DNA of 64,000 nucleotides from Kribbella qitaiheensis (GTDB lineage: Bacteria; Actinomycetota; Actinomycetes; Propionibacteriales; Kribbellaceae): the NCBI RefSeq assembly GCF_014217565.1, contig NZ_CP043661.1:5456001-5520000 (forward strand). The letters run 5' to 3'. Below the pieces are notes generated by a model. That model was not told the DNA's origin and searched no databases. It worked only from the letters and a program-made list of their open reading frames with translations. The translations under genes and the position numbers were made by a program. Below, in pieces: positions 20,078 through 29,705 of the stretch. How positions within the stretch are numbered: the first letter of the stretch is position 1; each line of letters opens with the position of its first letter.

Positions 20078-21026
20078 GTGAGCTCGGTGGTACGGCGGTG
20101 GCGGCCCTGGGCGGCCTGTGGATCCTCAGATGGTGATCGGGGGGCTACGGAAGGGGCCAGGAGATCCCGCGTACGTGTATGACGGGCGGACTATCTGGCG
20201 AGCCACCAGGACGCCGGACGGGCCGGTCCTGTTGCGATTGACGCCGTACTCCGCGGTGGCCGAGGTCGAAGCCGAGGCGTGGGGTCCGGGGGCGGGCTGG
20301 GCGCTGGACGGGGTTCCCGAGTTGCTGGGAGACGCGGACAGCTGGGACGGGTTCGAGCCGCTGCCGGAGCATCAGCCGCTGGTCGATGCGGCGAGGCGGT
20401 TCCCGCACTTCCGGGTGCCGCGGACGCGAGCCGTGTTCGAGGCGATGGCGGCGGCCGGGATCGAGCAGGTGGTGACCGGGAAGGAAGCGTTCGCGGGGTG
20501 GCGGATGCTGCTGCGTGAGTACGGCGAGCCGGCGCCGGGTCCGGGGTCGCCGGACGGGCGCAAGATGATGGTCCCACCGTCGCCGGAGGAGTGGCGGCTG
20601 ATCCCGTCCTGGCAGTGGTTGCGGGCCGGGGTCGAAGGCCGGCGGTCGCGAGTCGTCATCACAGCGGCGACGCGGGCCGCGGCGTTGGAGCGGACGCTCG
20701 AGCTGACCGACGGCGTGGAGATCGAGCGACGGCTGCGGTCGTTGCCTGGCGTCGGGGTCTGGACCGCGGCCGAAGTACGGCAGCGGGCGCACGGGGACGC
20801 GGACGCGTTCTCGTTCGCGGACTATCACGTATCCCGCAACGTCTCCTACGCGCTGACCGGCGAGGAGCTCGACGACGAAGGCACCGCCGAACTGATCGAG
20901 CCGTACCGCGGGCATCGCTTCCGCGTCCAGGCTCTCCTGGGCCTGGCCGGTCTCGCCCATCCCCGCTTCGGCCCCCGCAAGTCGCTGCCGACCCACACGC
21001 CCGGGGCGACGAACCGGCTTCGCTGA
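20078..21026 (+). CDS. DNA-3-methyladenine glycosylase-like HhH-GPD protein, start region frameshifted
   Basis: From the GTG at 20118 the frame gives 302 aa. The region LRSLPGVGVWTAAEVRQRAHGDADAFSFADYHV is the helix-hairpin-helix plus GPD: Asp in the DYHV portion is the catalytic acid of the AlkA-type family, which excises alkylated bases. The N-terminal domain (DPAYVYDGRTIWRATRTPDG) is typical of the actinobacterial group. The natural N-terminus (VSSVVRRWRPWAA) lies upstream from the GTG at 20078 in another frame; one surplus base near 20113-20120 separates it. I therefore give the full extent. The iron-sulfur cluster of MutY/Nth is absent. Confidence 0.75.
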
Positions 21027-21062
21027 GCCCGGCCGGGCATCAGTCGGGGCACTAGGGTCGGC

Positions 21063-22316
21063 ATGATGCGAATCGACGGGGACGGCCTCTACCTGGTCGC
21101 CGGTGCGGCCTTGCTGGTCGGCGCCATCCTGCCGCGACTGCTGCGCCGGTACGCGATCTCGGCCCCGATCGCCTTCGTCGGGGCGGGGCTGTTGCTCGGT
21201 CTGGCGGTGGACCGCAGCCACCTGAGCCCCATCGCCGAGCCGGGGCTCACCAAGCACCTTGCCGAGCTGACCATCCTGATCGCCTTGATGGGTGTCGGCC
21301 TGGCGATCGACCGCCCGATCGGCTGGCAGCGGTGGCGGACGACCTGGCGGCTGCTGCTGATCGCGATGCCGGCCTGTATCGCCGCGGTCGCGGGGGCCGG
21401 CTGGTTGCTCGGGCTGGCGCCCGCGACGGCGCTGCTGCTCGGCGCCGTACTCGCGCCGACCGATCCGGTGCTTGCCTCGGACGTCCAGGTCCAGGGGCCC
21501 TCGACCGGCGAGGGCGCGGAGCCCGAGGAGGACGACGAGGTGCGGTTCGCGCTCACCTCGGAGGCCGGCCTGAACGACGCGCTGGCCTTCCCGTTCGTCT
21601 ACGCGGCCGTCTTCGCCGCGACCAAGGGCGCGATCGGCGACTGGGGAATCGAGTGGCTCGCCTGGGACCTGGCCGGCAGGACGCTGATCGGGATCGCGGT
21701 CGGCGCCGGGGCAGGCCGGCTGCTCGGCAAGATGGCGTTCGGCGCTCCGTCGCGGACCTTCCGGCTGGCCGACTCCCGCGAACCGGTGCTCGCGCTGGCG
21801 ATGACGCTGGGCGTCTACGGGTTGACCCAGGTTCTGCACGGCTACGGCTTCCTTGCCGTCTTCGTCGCCGCCCTGACGCTGCGGGCGGCCGAGCGGGGCC
21901 ACGACTTCCACGCTGAACTGCACAGCTTCATCGAGGAGCTCGAACACATCCTGACCTGGGGGATCCTGCTGCTGCTCGGCGTCGCGATCACCGGCGGCAT
22001 CCTCAAGCCACTGACGGTGACCGGTGTCGTGATCGGGGTCGCGCTGGTCCTGGTGATCCGGCCATTGACCGCTTGGGTAGCCCTCCAGCGGACCCCGCTG
22101 CGCAGATCCGAGCGGTGGGTGACCGCTGCCTTCGGCGTACGGGGCGTCGGTTCGGTGTATTACCTGGCGTACGCCGGACCCGAGTTCAGGGCGGACCTGC
22201 CCTGGTTGTGGGCGACTGTCGCGTTCACCGTGGTTCTGAGTGTTCTTGTGCACGGGGTCGCGGCCACACCGCTGATGCGGATGCTGGACCTGCGCCGCGG
22301 CGGTGACCAGGACTGA
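21063..22316 (+). CDS. CPA1-type cation/proton antiporter
   Basis: 417 aa with about 12 membrane segments. LAELTILIALMGVGLAIDRP, LLLGAVLAPTDPVLASDVQV (the TDPVLA motif of the sodium/proton exchanger family) and EAGLNDALAFPFVYAAVF (with the ND pair) identify the CPA superfamily. It exchanges Na+ or K+ for protons across the membrane; ion preference is not determinable. The cytosolic tail is short. The ATG at 21063 is followed by another at 21066. It lies 37 bp after the glycosylase gene. Confidence 0.9.
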   Translation: MMRIDGDGLYLVAGAALLVGAILPRLLRRYAISAPIAFVGAGLLLGLAVDRSHLSPIAEPGLTKHLAELTILIALMGVGLAIDRPIGWQRWRTTWRLLLIAMPACIAAVAGAGWLLGLAPATALLLGAVLAPTDPVLASDVQVQGPSTGEGAEPEEDDEVRFALTSEAGLNDALAFPFVYAAVFAATKGAIGDWGIEWLAWDLAGRTLIGIAVGAGAGRLLGKMAFGAPSRTFRLADSREPVLALAMTLGVYGLTQVLHGYGFLAVFVAALTLRAAERGHDFHAELHSFIEELEHILTWGILLLLGVAITGGILKPLTVTGVVIGVALVLVIRPLTAWVALQRTPLRRSERWVTAAFGVRGVGSVYYLAYAGPEFRADLPWLWATVAFTVVLSVLVHGVAATPLMRMLDLRRGGDQD

Positions 22317-22382
22317 GATCGACTGTCTCGCATAGTGGGATCGGAGGACACAATGTGGACCCGATTGGGTAACCTCGTCAGT

Positions 22383-22521
22383 GCTCATCCAGAGGGACTG
22401 AGGGAAACGGCCCGTTGAAGTCCCGGCAACCCTCCCCGTTGGCGCACTCGATCCGGGTGCGTTCGCGGCGGACCGGTGCCAAATCCGTCCCGCGCCGAGA
22501 TCCGGTTCGGGGAAGATGAGG
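22383..22521 (+). promoter_or_regulatory. SAM riboswitch (S-box, SAM-I type) upstream of thrC
   Basis: The leader holds the conserved core: CTCATCCAGAGGGACTGAGG (22384-22403), then GGCCCGTTGAAGTCCCGGCAACC, later GGTGCCAAATCC, and the closing GGGGAAGATGAG (22509-22520), whose GATGAG pairs with CTCATC to form stem P1. The 3' strand of P1 runs directly into AGGAGG, the ribosome site, and GGAGG GAA CCTCC just before the ATG can form its own small hairpin. This arrangement suggests translational control: with SAM bound, the ribosome site would be hidden. The controlled genes are thrC and moaD. Confidence 0.88.
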
Positions 22522-22532
22522 AGGGAACCTCC

Positions 22533-23797
<1,265 letters not shown>

Positions 23798-23801
<4 letters not shown>

Positions 23802-24076
23802 GTGTGAGCGTGCGCGTCCCGACCATCCTGCGGCCGTACACCAAGGGTGTCTCCGAGGTCTCGGTCGAAGGCTCGACCCTGAGCGAGGTGCTGGAGTCGC
23901 TCGACACGTCGTACCCGGGCATCAAGAGCCGGGTCCTCGACGAGTCCGGCGAGCTGCGCCGCTTCGTCAACGTGTACGTCGACAACGACGACGTCCGGTT
24001 CTCCGAGGGACTCCAGACCGCGATCAAGGACGGCGGCCAGGTCTCGATCATCCCGGCCGTCGCCGGCGGCTGCTAA
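23798..24076 (+). CDS. MoaD/ThiS/CysO-like sulfur carrier ending in Gly-Gly-Cys
   Basis: 92 aa ubiquitin-fold protein. It starts MSVSVRVPTILRPYTKG and ends with SIIPAVAGGC; the resemblance to mycobacterial CysO (PTILRP near the start, RFVN-YV in the middle, PAVAGG at the end) is strong. In CysO and MoaD the C-terminal Gly-Gly carries the thiocarboxylate sulfur. Here one extra Cys follows the Gly-Gly, so it must be removed before activation, or it is the Cys adduct form. Translation is coupled to thrC by the four-base overlap. The JAMM peptidase and PLP partner known from Mycobacterium are not in the window. Confidence 0.85.
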
Positions 24077-25020
24077 CCAGCCTTCGTGCTGCGGAAGGAT
24101 CGTCGGTAGCTGTCCGGAGGGACGCCGACGATCCGCTTGAACTGACGCCGGAGCGTCGTCGCGGTGCCCATGCCGGTGGCGACGGCGACCGCTTCGATGC
24201 TCTGATCGGTGGACTCCAATAGCTCCTGGGCCCGGCGTACGCGCTGGGTCAGGAGCCACTGGATCGGCGCCTGGCCGGTGACCGAGCGGAACTGCCGGCC
24301 GAGGTTGCGCGGGCTCGTGCTCACCTGCCGGGCCAGATCGGTGACGGTCAGCGGCTGGTCCAGACGTTCCTGGACCCAGGCGAGCAGGCGGGCCAGCTGA
24401 TGATCGCCCGACACCTGGATCGGCGTGGTCACGAACTGGGCCTGGCCGCCGTCGCGGTGCGGCGGTACGACGAGGCGGCGGGCGACCGTGTTGGCGATGG
24501 CCGCACCGTGATCGAGGTTGACCAGGTGGAGGCAGAGATCGACGGCTGCCGCCTTGCCCGCGGCGGTGAGGACGCGACCGTTGTCGGTGTAGAGCACGTC
24601 CGGATCGACCAGCGCCAAGGGATGACGGGCGCGCAGTTGGTCGGTGTGAGCCCAATGGGTCGTTGCCCGCCGGCCGTCCAGGAGCCCGGCCGCGCCGAGG
24701 ACGAAGGCGCCGGTACAGAGCGACGCGACCCGGGCGCCTGCTTCGTACGCCGCGCGGACGGCTTCGACCAGTTCCGTCGGCAGCGGGTCGTCGACATCGA
24801 CGTACGCCGGCACGATCACCGTGTCGGCGGTGGCCAGGTGATCCAGGCCGTGGTCGGGCTCGAGCTTGAACGGGCCGACCTGGATCGGGCCGGGGCCGCA
24901 CAGCGATACGTCGTACCAGTCGTCCTCGGACCCGAGTGGGGGATTGCCGAAGATCTCGTACGCGACGCCCAGCTCGAAATGCAGGAGCCGGCCGGCCGTT
25001 GCCAAGGCCACAGTGTGCAT
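24073..25020 (-). CDS. GlxA-family transcriptional regulator (DJ-1/PfpI plus AraC domains)
   Basis: 315 aa. N-terminal class I glutamine amidotransferase-like domain (about 1-165), with the nucleophile-elbow region GARVASLCTGAFVLGAAGLL, followed by an AraC double helix-turn-helix (about 210-310: LTVTDLARQVSTSPRNLGRQF and AVAVATGMGTATTLRRQF). Such regulators control arginine, carnitine or unknown catabolic genes. The ATG at 25020 (MHTVALATAG) starts exactly at the first strand; two in-frame starts lie upstream at 25038 and 25059. Divergent from the saccharopine-dehydrogenase-like gene, its possible target. Confidence 0.88.
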   Translation of the reverse strand: MHTVALATAGRLLHFELGVAYEIFGNPPLGSEDDWYDVSLCGPGPIQVGPFKLEPDHGLDHLATADTVIVPAYVDVDDPLPTELVEAVRAAYEAGARVASLCTGAFVLGAAGLLDGRRATTHWAHTDQLRARHPLALVDPDVLYTDNGRVLTAAGKAAAVDLCLHLVNLDHGAAIANTVARRLVVPPHRDGGQAQFVTTPIQVSGDHQLARLLAWVQERLDQPLTVTDLARQVSTSPRNLGRQFRSVTGQAPIQWLLTQRVRRAQELLESTDQSIEAVAVATGMGTATTLRRQFKRIVGVPPDSYRRSFRSTKAG

Positions 25021-25091
25021 GTCCGAAAGTGTACGCATGGTGTCGTTCCGGACTATCACGTTGCGTCGCCTCGCACCGGCAGAGTGGAGGC

Positions 25092-26117
25092 ATGAGAGAC
25101 GTTGTGAGTTCAGTGGTGGTTGTTTACGGAGCGACCGGGCACACAGGTCGGTTCGTTGTCGAGGAGCTCCGGCGGCGCGGCTTCAGCCCGGTCGTTTCCG
25201 GGCGGGACGCGACGAAGTTGGAGGCGCTTTGGGGTGGGCTGGAGGTTCGGCCGGCGACGGTCGACGATCCGGATTCCCTGGATCGGGCGCTCGCTGGGGC
25301 GGCTGCGGTGATCAACGCGGCTGGACCGTTCGCGGCGACGGCCGGGCCGGTCCTCGAAGCGGCCTTGCGGGCGGGGATTCCGTACCTCGACGTCGCTGCC
25401 GAGATCGAGGCGAATGCGACGACGTTCGCCGACTATGCCGAAGCGGCTCGGGAGGCGCGCATTCCCGTAGTACCGGCGATGGCTTTCTACGGTGGGCTTG
25501 GTGATCTGCTGGTGACGGCGGCGATGGGTGAGTGGACGGCAGCGGACGAGGTCGATGTCGCCTACGGGTTGAGCAGTTGGCATCCGACGCCGGGAACCCG
25601 GGTGGCCGGGGAGGTGTCCCACGAGCGTCGCGCGGGTCGGCGGGTTCGGTTCTCGGGCGGTGCGCTGGAGTACCACGACGAGAAGCCGTCGGAAGAGGAC
25701 TGGGGCTTTCCGGAGCCGCTGGGCCGGCGGGCGGTGATCGCGGGGTTCACGATGGCCGATGTCATCACCGTGCCCAGCCACTTGGCGGTGCCCGAGGTTC
25801 GCACCTACATGAGCGTCGAAGCCGCGCGGGATCTGGCGAACGCGGACACACCCGCGCCTACGCTCGATGCCTCGGGGCGCTCGGATCAGACCTTCGTCGT
25901 CGATGTCGCCGTTCGGGCCGACGGCGTCGAACGCCGCGCGACAGCTTCTGGCCAGGACATCTACGCGGTCACCGCCCCGCTCGTGGTCGAGGCCGTCGAC
26001 CGCATCCTGACCGGCCGTGGCCGAGTTGCCGGCCTTGCCTCGGCCGGTGCCATGTTCGACGCTCCCGACTTCCTGCGTGCTTTGGCGCCGCACATCTCCG
26101 TCGATCTCACCAACTGA
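25092..26117 (+). CDS. Saccharopine dehydrogenase-like NAD(P)-binding protein
   Basis: 341 aa. It starts with a Rossmann motif, VVVYGATGHTGRFVVEELRRRG (GATGHTG), then GRDATKLEAL and AVINAAGPF, typical for the saccharopine-dehydrogenase/trans-acting enoyl reductase superfamily. The middle part (GGLGDLLVTAA) follows the family pattern. Substrate unknown. The ATG at 25092 has GGAGG five bases upstream. The gene is divergent from the GlxA-type regulator (71 bp gap) and is followed by a zinc alcohol dehydrogenase. Confidence 0.8.
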   Translation: MRDVVSSVVVVYGATGHTGRFVVEELRRRGFSPVVSGRDATKLEALWGGLEVRPATVDDPDSLDRALAGAAAVINAAGPFAATAGPVLEAALRAGIPYLDVAAEIEANATTFADYAEAAREARIPVVPAMAFYGGLGDLLVTAAMGEWTAADEVDVAYGLSSWHPTPGTRVAGEVSHERRAGRRVRFSGGALEYHDEKPSEEDWGFPEPLGRRAVIAGFTMADVITVPSHLAVPEVRTYMSVEAARDLANADTPAPTLDASGRSDQTFVVDVAVRADGVERRATASGQDIYAVTAPLVVEAVDRILTGRGRVAGLASAGAMFDAPDFLRALAPHISVDLTN

Positions 26118-26163
26118 CCGGTGTCGGGTGGTCTGGACGGGCGTTGTCGCTGAGGATGGCTGG

Positions 26164-27186
26164 ATGCGCGCGATTGTGGTCGAGCAGTACGGCGTACTGC
26201 CGTCGGTCCGGGAAGTTCCTTCGCCCGAGGTGCGGCCCGGTGGGGTGGTGGTGAAGGTCGAGGCCACCGGGTTGTGCCGGAGTGACTGGCACGGGTGGCA
26301 GGGGCATGACTCCGACATCGTGTTGCCGCATGTCCCAGGGCACGAATTGGCGGGGACGATCGCGGCAGTGGGAGAAGGCGTTGAGGGCTGGGCCGTTGGC
26401 GACCGGGTGACCTCGCCGTTCATCTGCGCGTGTGGGAACTGCGAGCAGTGCGCCGCGGGGAACCAGCAGGTCTGCCCGAATCAGTTGCAGCCCGGCTTCA
26501 ACTACTGGGGATCCTTTGCCGAGTACGTCGCCTTGCCGTTCGCGCAGGTGAATCTCGTCCGGTTGCCCGACGAGTTGGACTTCGACACCGCGGCTGGGCT
26601 CGGGTGCCGCTTCGCCACGTCGTACCGGGCTGTCCGGCAGGTCGGCCGGGTGGTCGCTGCGGAGACCGTGGTGGTCTTCGGGTGTGGCGGGATCGGCTTG
26701 TCCGCGGTGATGATCGCGGCCGCTCTCGGTGCGAAAGTAGTTGCCGTTGACACCAATCCGGACGCGCTCGCGCTGGCGGCGAAGTACGGGGCTGCTGAAG
26801 TGGTGACGGCCGGGCCGGATGCGGTGGCGCGCATTCGTGAGGTCACCGACGGCGGTGCGCACGTGACGATGGACGCGCTCGGCTCGAACGCGATCGTCCA
26901 GGATGCGCTGCGGTCGTTGCGGCCGCGTGGGCGGCATCTGCAAGTGGGGTTGCTGCCTGACGGTGTCCAGGTCGATGTGTCCGGGTTGATCTGGCAGGAG
27001 CTGGAATGGCTTGGCAGTCATGGCATGGCCGCGCACCACTATCCGGAGATGCTGGGTCTGGTCGCGTCGGGTGAGCTCAAGCCCGCCGAGCTGATCACGC
27101 GCACGATCTCGTTGGCCGAAGTCCCTGCTGCGCTGGAGGAACTGAACACCGGTACGCCGGCGGGCGTCACCGTGATCCACCCGTGA
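26164..27186 (+). CDS. Zinc-dependent alcohol dehydrogenase (MDR family)
   Basis: 340 aa. Catalytic zinc ligands are Cys in GLCRSDWHGW and His-Glu in VPGHELAG; the four structural zinc cysteines are in CACGNCEQCAAGNQQVC. The nucleotide motif is VVFGCGGIGLSAVMIAAALG, followed by VDTNPDAL whose Asp suggests NAD rather than NADP. The enzyme oxidises alcohols to aldehydes or the reverse. ATG at 26164 starts with MRAIVVEQYG, the normal MDR start. It follows the previous gene by 46 bp on the same strand, a plausible pair. Confidence 0.92.
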   Translation: MRAIVVEQYGVLPSVREVPSPEVRPGGVVVKVEATGLCRSDWHGWQGHDSDIVLPHVPGHELAGTIAAVGEGVEGWAVGDRVTSPFICACGNCEQCAAGNQQVCPNQLQPGFNYWGSFAEYVALPFAQVNLVRLPDELDFDTAAGLGCRFATSYRAVRQVGRVVAAETVVVFGCGGIGLSAVMIAAALGAKVVAVDTNPDALALAAKYGAAEVVTAGPDAVARIREVTDGGAHVTMDALGSNAIVQDALRSLRPRGRHLQVGLLPDGVQVDVSGLIWQELEWLGSHGMAAHHYPEMLGLVASGELKPAELITRTISLAEVPAALEELNTGTPAGVTVIHP

Positions 27187-27201
27187 GGCCGAGTTGGCCG
27201 G

Positions 27202-27427
27202 TCAGGTTGGGGGGAGGCGGTTGAGGAGGGTTTCGAGCATTTCTCGGGTGGCGGCGAAGTAGCTGTTCTCGCGGTGGAGGGCGCGGTGGAAGGCGGCTAG
27301 TTCGGCGGCGGAGATGGTGTTCGAGAAGGTGCTGATCTCGGTCAGGTCGAGGCGGCGGTTGAACAGGTGGACGGTGTCGCGCCAGCGGTGCAGCAGGCCG
27401 ACGAGTTCGGCGTCGCGGCTCGGCCAC
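27202..27427 (-). pseudogene. Small helical protein gene with one surplus base at its start
   Basis: The frame ending at 27202 reads as a helical protein of about 70 residues: RDAELVGLLHRWRDTVHLF, then ISTFSNTISAAELAAFHRAL and ENSYFAATREMLETLLNRLP. It has no start codon of its own. A GTG at 27427 with an excellent ribosome site (GGGAGGGGTAGG) lies directly upstream in another frame (MAEP). Removing one base from the stretch 27414-27421 (GAGCCGCG to GAGCGCG on the coding strand) yields MAERDAELVGLL, 74 aa. Family not recognised. Likely a sequence error in a real gene. Confidence 0.55.
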
Positions 27428-27510
27428 GTCCTACCCCTCCCAAGGTGAGACGTCAGGTTACCGGTTGGCCACGCTCGGCGCAGTCCGGAAACCTATAGCC
27501 CGAGCCGGGC

Positions 27511-27711
27511 TCAGACGGTCTTGACGGTGTCGGCCTCCCGGCCCTTGGGTCCGTCGATCACCTCGAACTCGACCGGCTGGCCGTCCTCGAGGGTCTTGTA
27601 GCCGTCCGAGACGATCTTGCTCCAGTGCACGAAGACGTCGTCCTGACCGTCGACGGCGAGGAAGCCGTAGCCCTTGTCGGCGTTGAACCACTTCACGGTG
27701 CCGCGCACCAT
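27511..27711 (-). CDS. Cold-shock protein (CspA family)
   Basis: 66 aa, a single cold-shock OB-fold domain. RNP1 is KGYGFLAV and RNP2 is DVFVHWS, preceded by the canonical start [11 protein letters not shown]. It binds single-stranded RNA and DNA and acts as an RNA chaperone; in actinobacteria many such genes are expressed constitutively. ATG at 27711 is preceded by GGAGTTCC within 8 nt (minus strand aacaggagttccgatg). Confidence 0.95.
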   Translation of the reverse strand: MVRGTVKWFNADKGYGFLAVDGQDDVFVHWSKIVSDGYKTLEDGQPVEFEVIDGPKGREADTVKTV

Positions 27712-27830
27712 CGGAACTCCTGTTGACCTTCAACGGGATCCGCTTCACCCGGACCCCTCGGGTGCTCCGGCGACGACCAGAGCGGTCAACAAGCCTAACC
27801 CAAGTACTCCGGGCGCCTTTGGCGACCGTC

Positions 27831-27945
27831 CAGCCGCGGTCGGCCGAGATCGGCCTTGGCGGGGACAGGCCAGCCGCGGTCGGGACGGGGTCAGCCGCGG
27901 TCGGGACGGGTCAGTCGCGGTCGGGCAGGGGTCAGCCGCGGTTGG
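27831..27945. repeat. Degenerate tandem repeat, 20-21 bp period
   Basis: Copies of CAGCCGCGGTCGGGACGGG or close variants start at 27831, 27871, 27892, 27912 and 27933; the gap of 40 between the first two equals two periods with one decayed unit. The last copy overlaps the final codons and stop of the small membrane protein gene at 27932-28111, so on the minus strand the array lies directly downstream of it and repeats its stop codon. Confidence 0.75.
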
Positions 27946-28111
27946 AGGCGGCCAGGCCGACGATGCCGGCGGCCACCAGCAGGAGCGCTGCGGTCAGGCC
28001 GAGGTCGTCGGTCTGGACGGCGCCGTTGTCGTTCAGGATCCAGATCGTGGCGGCACCGGTCAGGACGGTGCCCGCGATGACGCCGGGGACGTCCGGCTTC
28101 GTCTTCCTCAT
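27932..28111 (-). CDS. Small two-helix membrane protein
   Basis: 59 aa, MRKTKPDVPGVIAGTVLTGA at the start and TAALLLVAAGIVGLAASNRG at the end. Two hydrophobic segments (about 10-26 and 38-54) are linked by a short acidic loop (DNGAVQTDD). The ATG at 28111 overlaps the stop of the upstream PspC-domain gene (ATGA), which supports its being real and co-translated. It probably sits with the PspC protein in the membrane. No family name known to me. Confidence 0.75.
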   Translation of the reverse strand: MRKTKPDVPGVIAGTVLTGAATIWILNDNGAVQTDDLGLTAALLLVAAGIVGLAASNRG

Positions 28112-29527
28112 CCGCGCTCCACCCTGATGCTGCCGAGTTTCAGGTCCAGGTCCAGTGTGACCAATGCCGGCCCGACCTTGCTGTCGGCGCCGAGATCGTT
28201 GGTCAGCACCAGTTCGGCGTTGTGGCCGCCCTTGTGCTGCCCGAGTGCGTTCACATCGCCGGTCTTGGTCGTCACGGTCCCGCTGACGTCCACGTTCGCG
28301 GGGATCTTGACGACGATCTCGCCGACCCGCCCGTCCACGACCACCTTGGCGTCCTTGGCGAAGGTCGCCTTGGTCAGGTCGAGATGCACCGAGCCGGCGT
28401 CGAAGTGGTACGCCGTGTTGGTGGCGTCGACCGTCTTGCCGGCATCGGCGACGAAGTTCGTGTCGGTGAAGTCGCGCGGGATGGACGGGAAGATCGTGCT
28501 GGCGGCGACGCCGAGCGCGAGCAGGATGCCGAGCGGCAGCAGGCCCATCGTCCGGCCGAGGAACCCGCCGACGAGCATGCCGAGGCCGAGCGTTCCGAGG
28601 CCGATCACCAGCATCAGCGGTACTGCGGCGCCGGCAATCCAGGCGATCGCGATAGCGAGCCCGGTCAGGGCGGCGACGGCCGACTTCACGCCGCGCATGC
28701 CCTTCGCAGGTGGTGCCCCGGGGGCAGACCTGGCCGGCGCGGGCGGCTCATCGACGTACAGGCCGAGGGGGTCGTCCTCGATCCACACAGCCTGGACCGG
28801 TGCGGTGACACGGTCCTGTGGTCGCTGCGCGGCCGAGGACGACGTGCCCGCCGGGGGAGGTGGCGGGCCGTTCTGAGCAGGCGCCGTTCCGTACGCCGGG
28901 GTGCCGCCGTACTGCGCGTCCTGCGGACGGGGAGGCGTGGTGCCGGGAGCTGCGCCGGTCGAACCGAGGCCTGGATTGGTCCAACCCGGGTTCTGCGGGG
29001 TCCCGTTCGTGCCGCCGCCGTGCCACTGGCCGCTGGGGTTGTCGCCGCCGTGCCACTGCGAGCGGCGGCGGCCGGACCACGGCGCACGGCCGTGCTTGCG
29101 GCGGAAGGCGACCAGCCAGATCACGCCGATCACCAGCAGCGGTCCCGGTACCAGCTTGCCGAAGTTGAAGGAGGACATCATCGCGATCGCGGCGAAGACG
29201 CAGACGCCGATCACGACCGGCCACAGCCACGGGTGATCGGGACGGACCCGGTCGCCGAGCAGGCTTTGAGCGGGCGAGCGGTCGGAGCCCTCGTCCGGCA
29301 TCAGCACCCAGGCGGCGCCGTAGAAGATGATGCCGGGGCCACTGAGGATCAGCACCGCCATCACCACCCGCACCAGCACCGGGTCGATGTTGAGGGCTCG
29401 GCCCATGCCGCCGCAGACACCGGCGACCATCCGGTCGGACCGGCTCCGGCGCCAGTTCTGCACATCGCGCAGGGGGGCGGGGTTGAATCCACCGTCCGGG
29501 CCCTGTGCCGCTCGAGTTCTGCTCCAT
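28108..29527 (-). CDS. PspC-domain membrane protein with LiaF-like C-terminus, one surplus base near the start
   Basis: About 472 aa after correction. A PspC domain near residues 25-80 (RMVAGVCGGMGRALNIDPVL and FYGAAWVLMP), two more membrane segments, a long Pro/Gly/Gln linker, three or four further helices, and a C-terminal beta-rich domain with TGDVNALGQHKGGHNAELVL, as in LiaF/DUF4097-type sensors. The natural ATG at 29527 (MEQNSSGTGP) has a frame different from the rest; removal of one base from GGGCCCGG at 29496-29503 joins them. It is divergent from the PspC histidine kinase and likely works with it in envelope-stress sensing. Confidence 0.75.
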
Positions 29528-29601
29528 GACACCGATAGTGTCCCGCTCCGGCCGTTCCGAACATCGGGGATCCCCCTGCGGTGACCCCGGGTCGCCCCGC
29601 T

Positions 29602-29647
29602 GCCACGGTCAGCTAGGGGTTCTCCCCGGCCCGACCCTGACCGTGGC
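29602..29647. promoter_or_regulatory. 11-bp inverted repeat in the PspC/kinase divergent promoter region
   Basis: GCCACGGTCAG at 29602-29612 and CTGACCGTGGC at 29637-29647 are exact complements with a 24-nt spacer. They lie in the 178-bp gap between the divergent PspC-domain gene and the kinase gene. It may be a binding site for the cognate LuxR-type regulator, or a hairpin; sequence alone does not decide. Confidence 0.4.
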
Positions 29648-29705
29648 GACCGGCGGCTGAGGTCCCGGCCGGGGACAAGCCTGCTGGTGTCGCCCCGGTC
29701 CGCAT

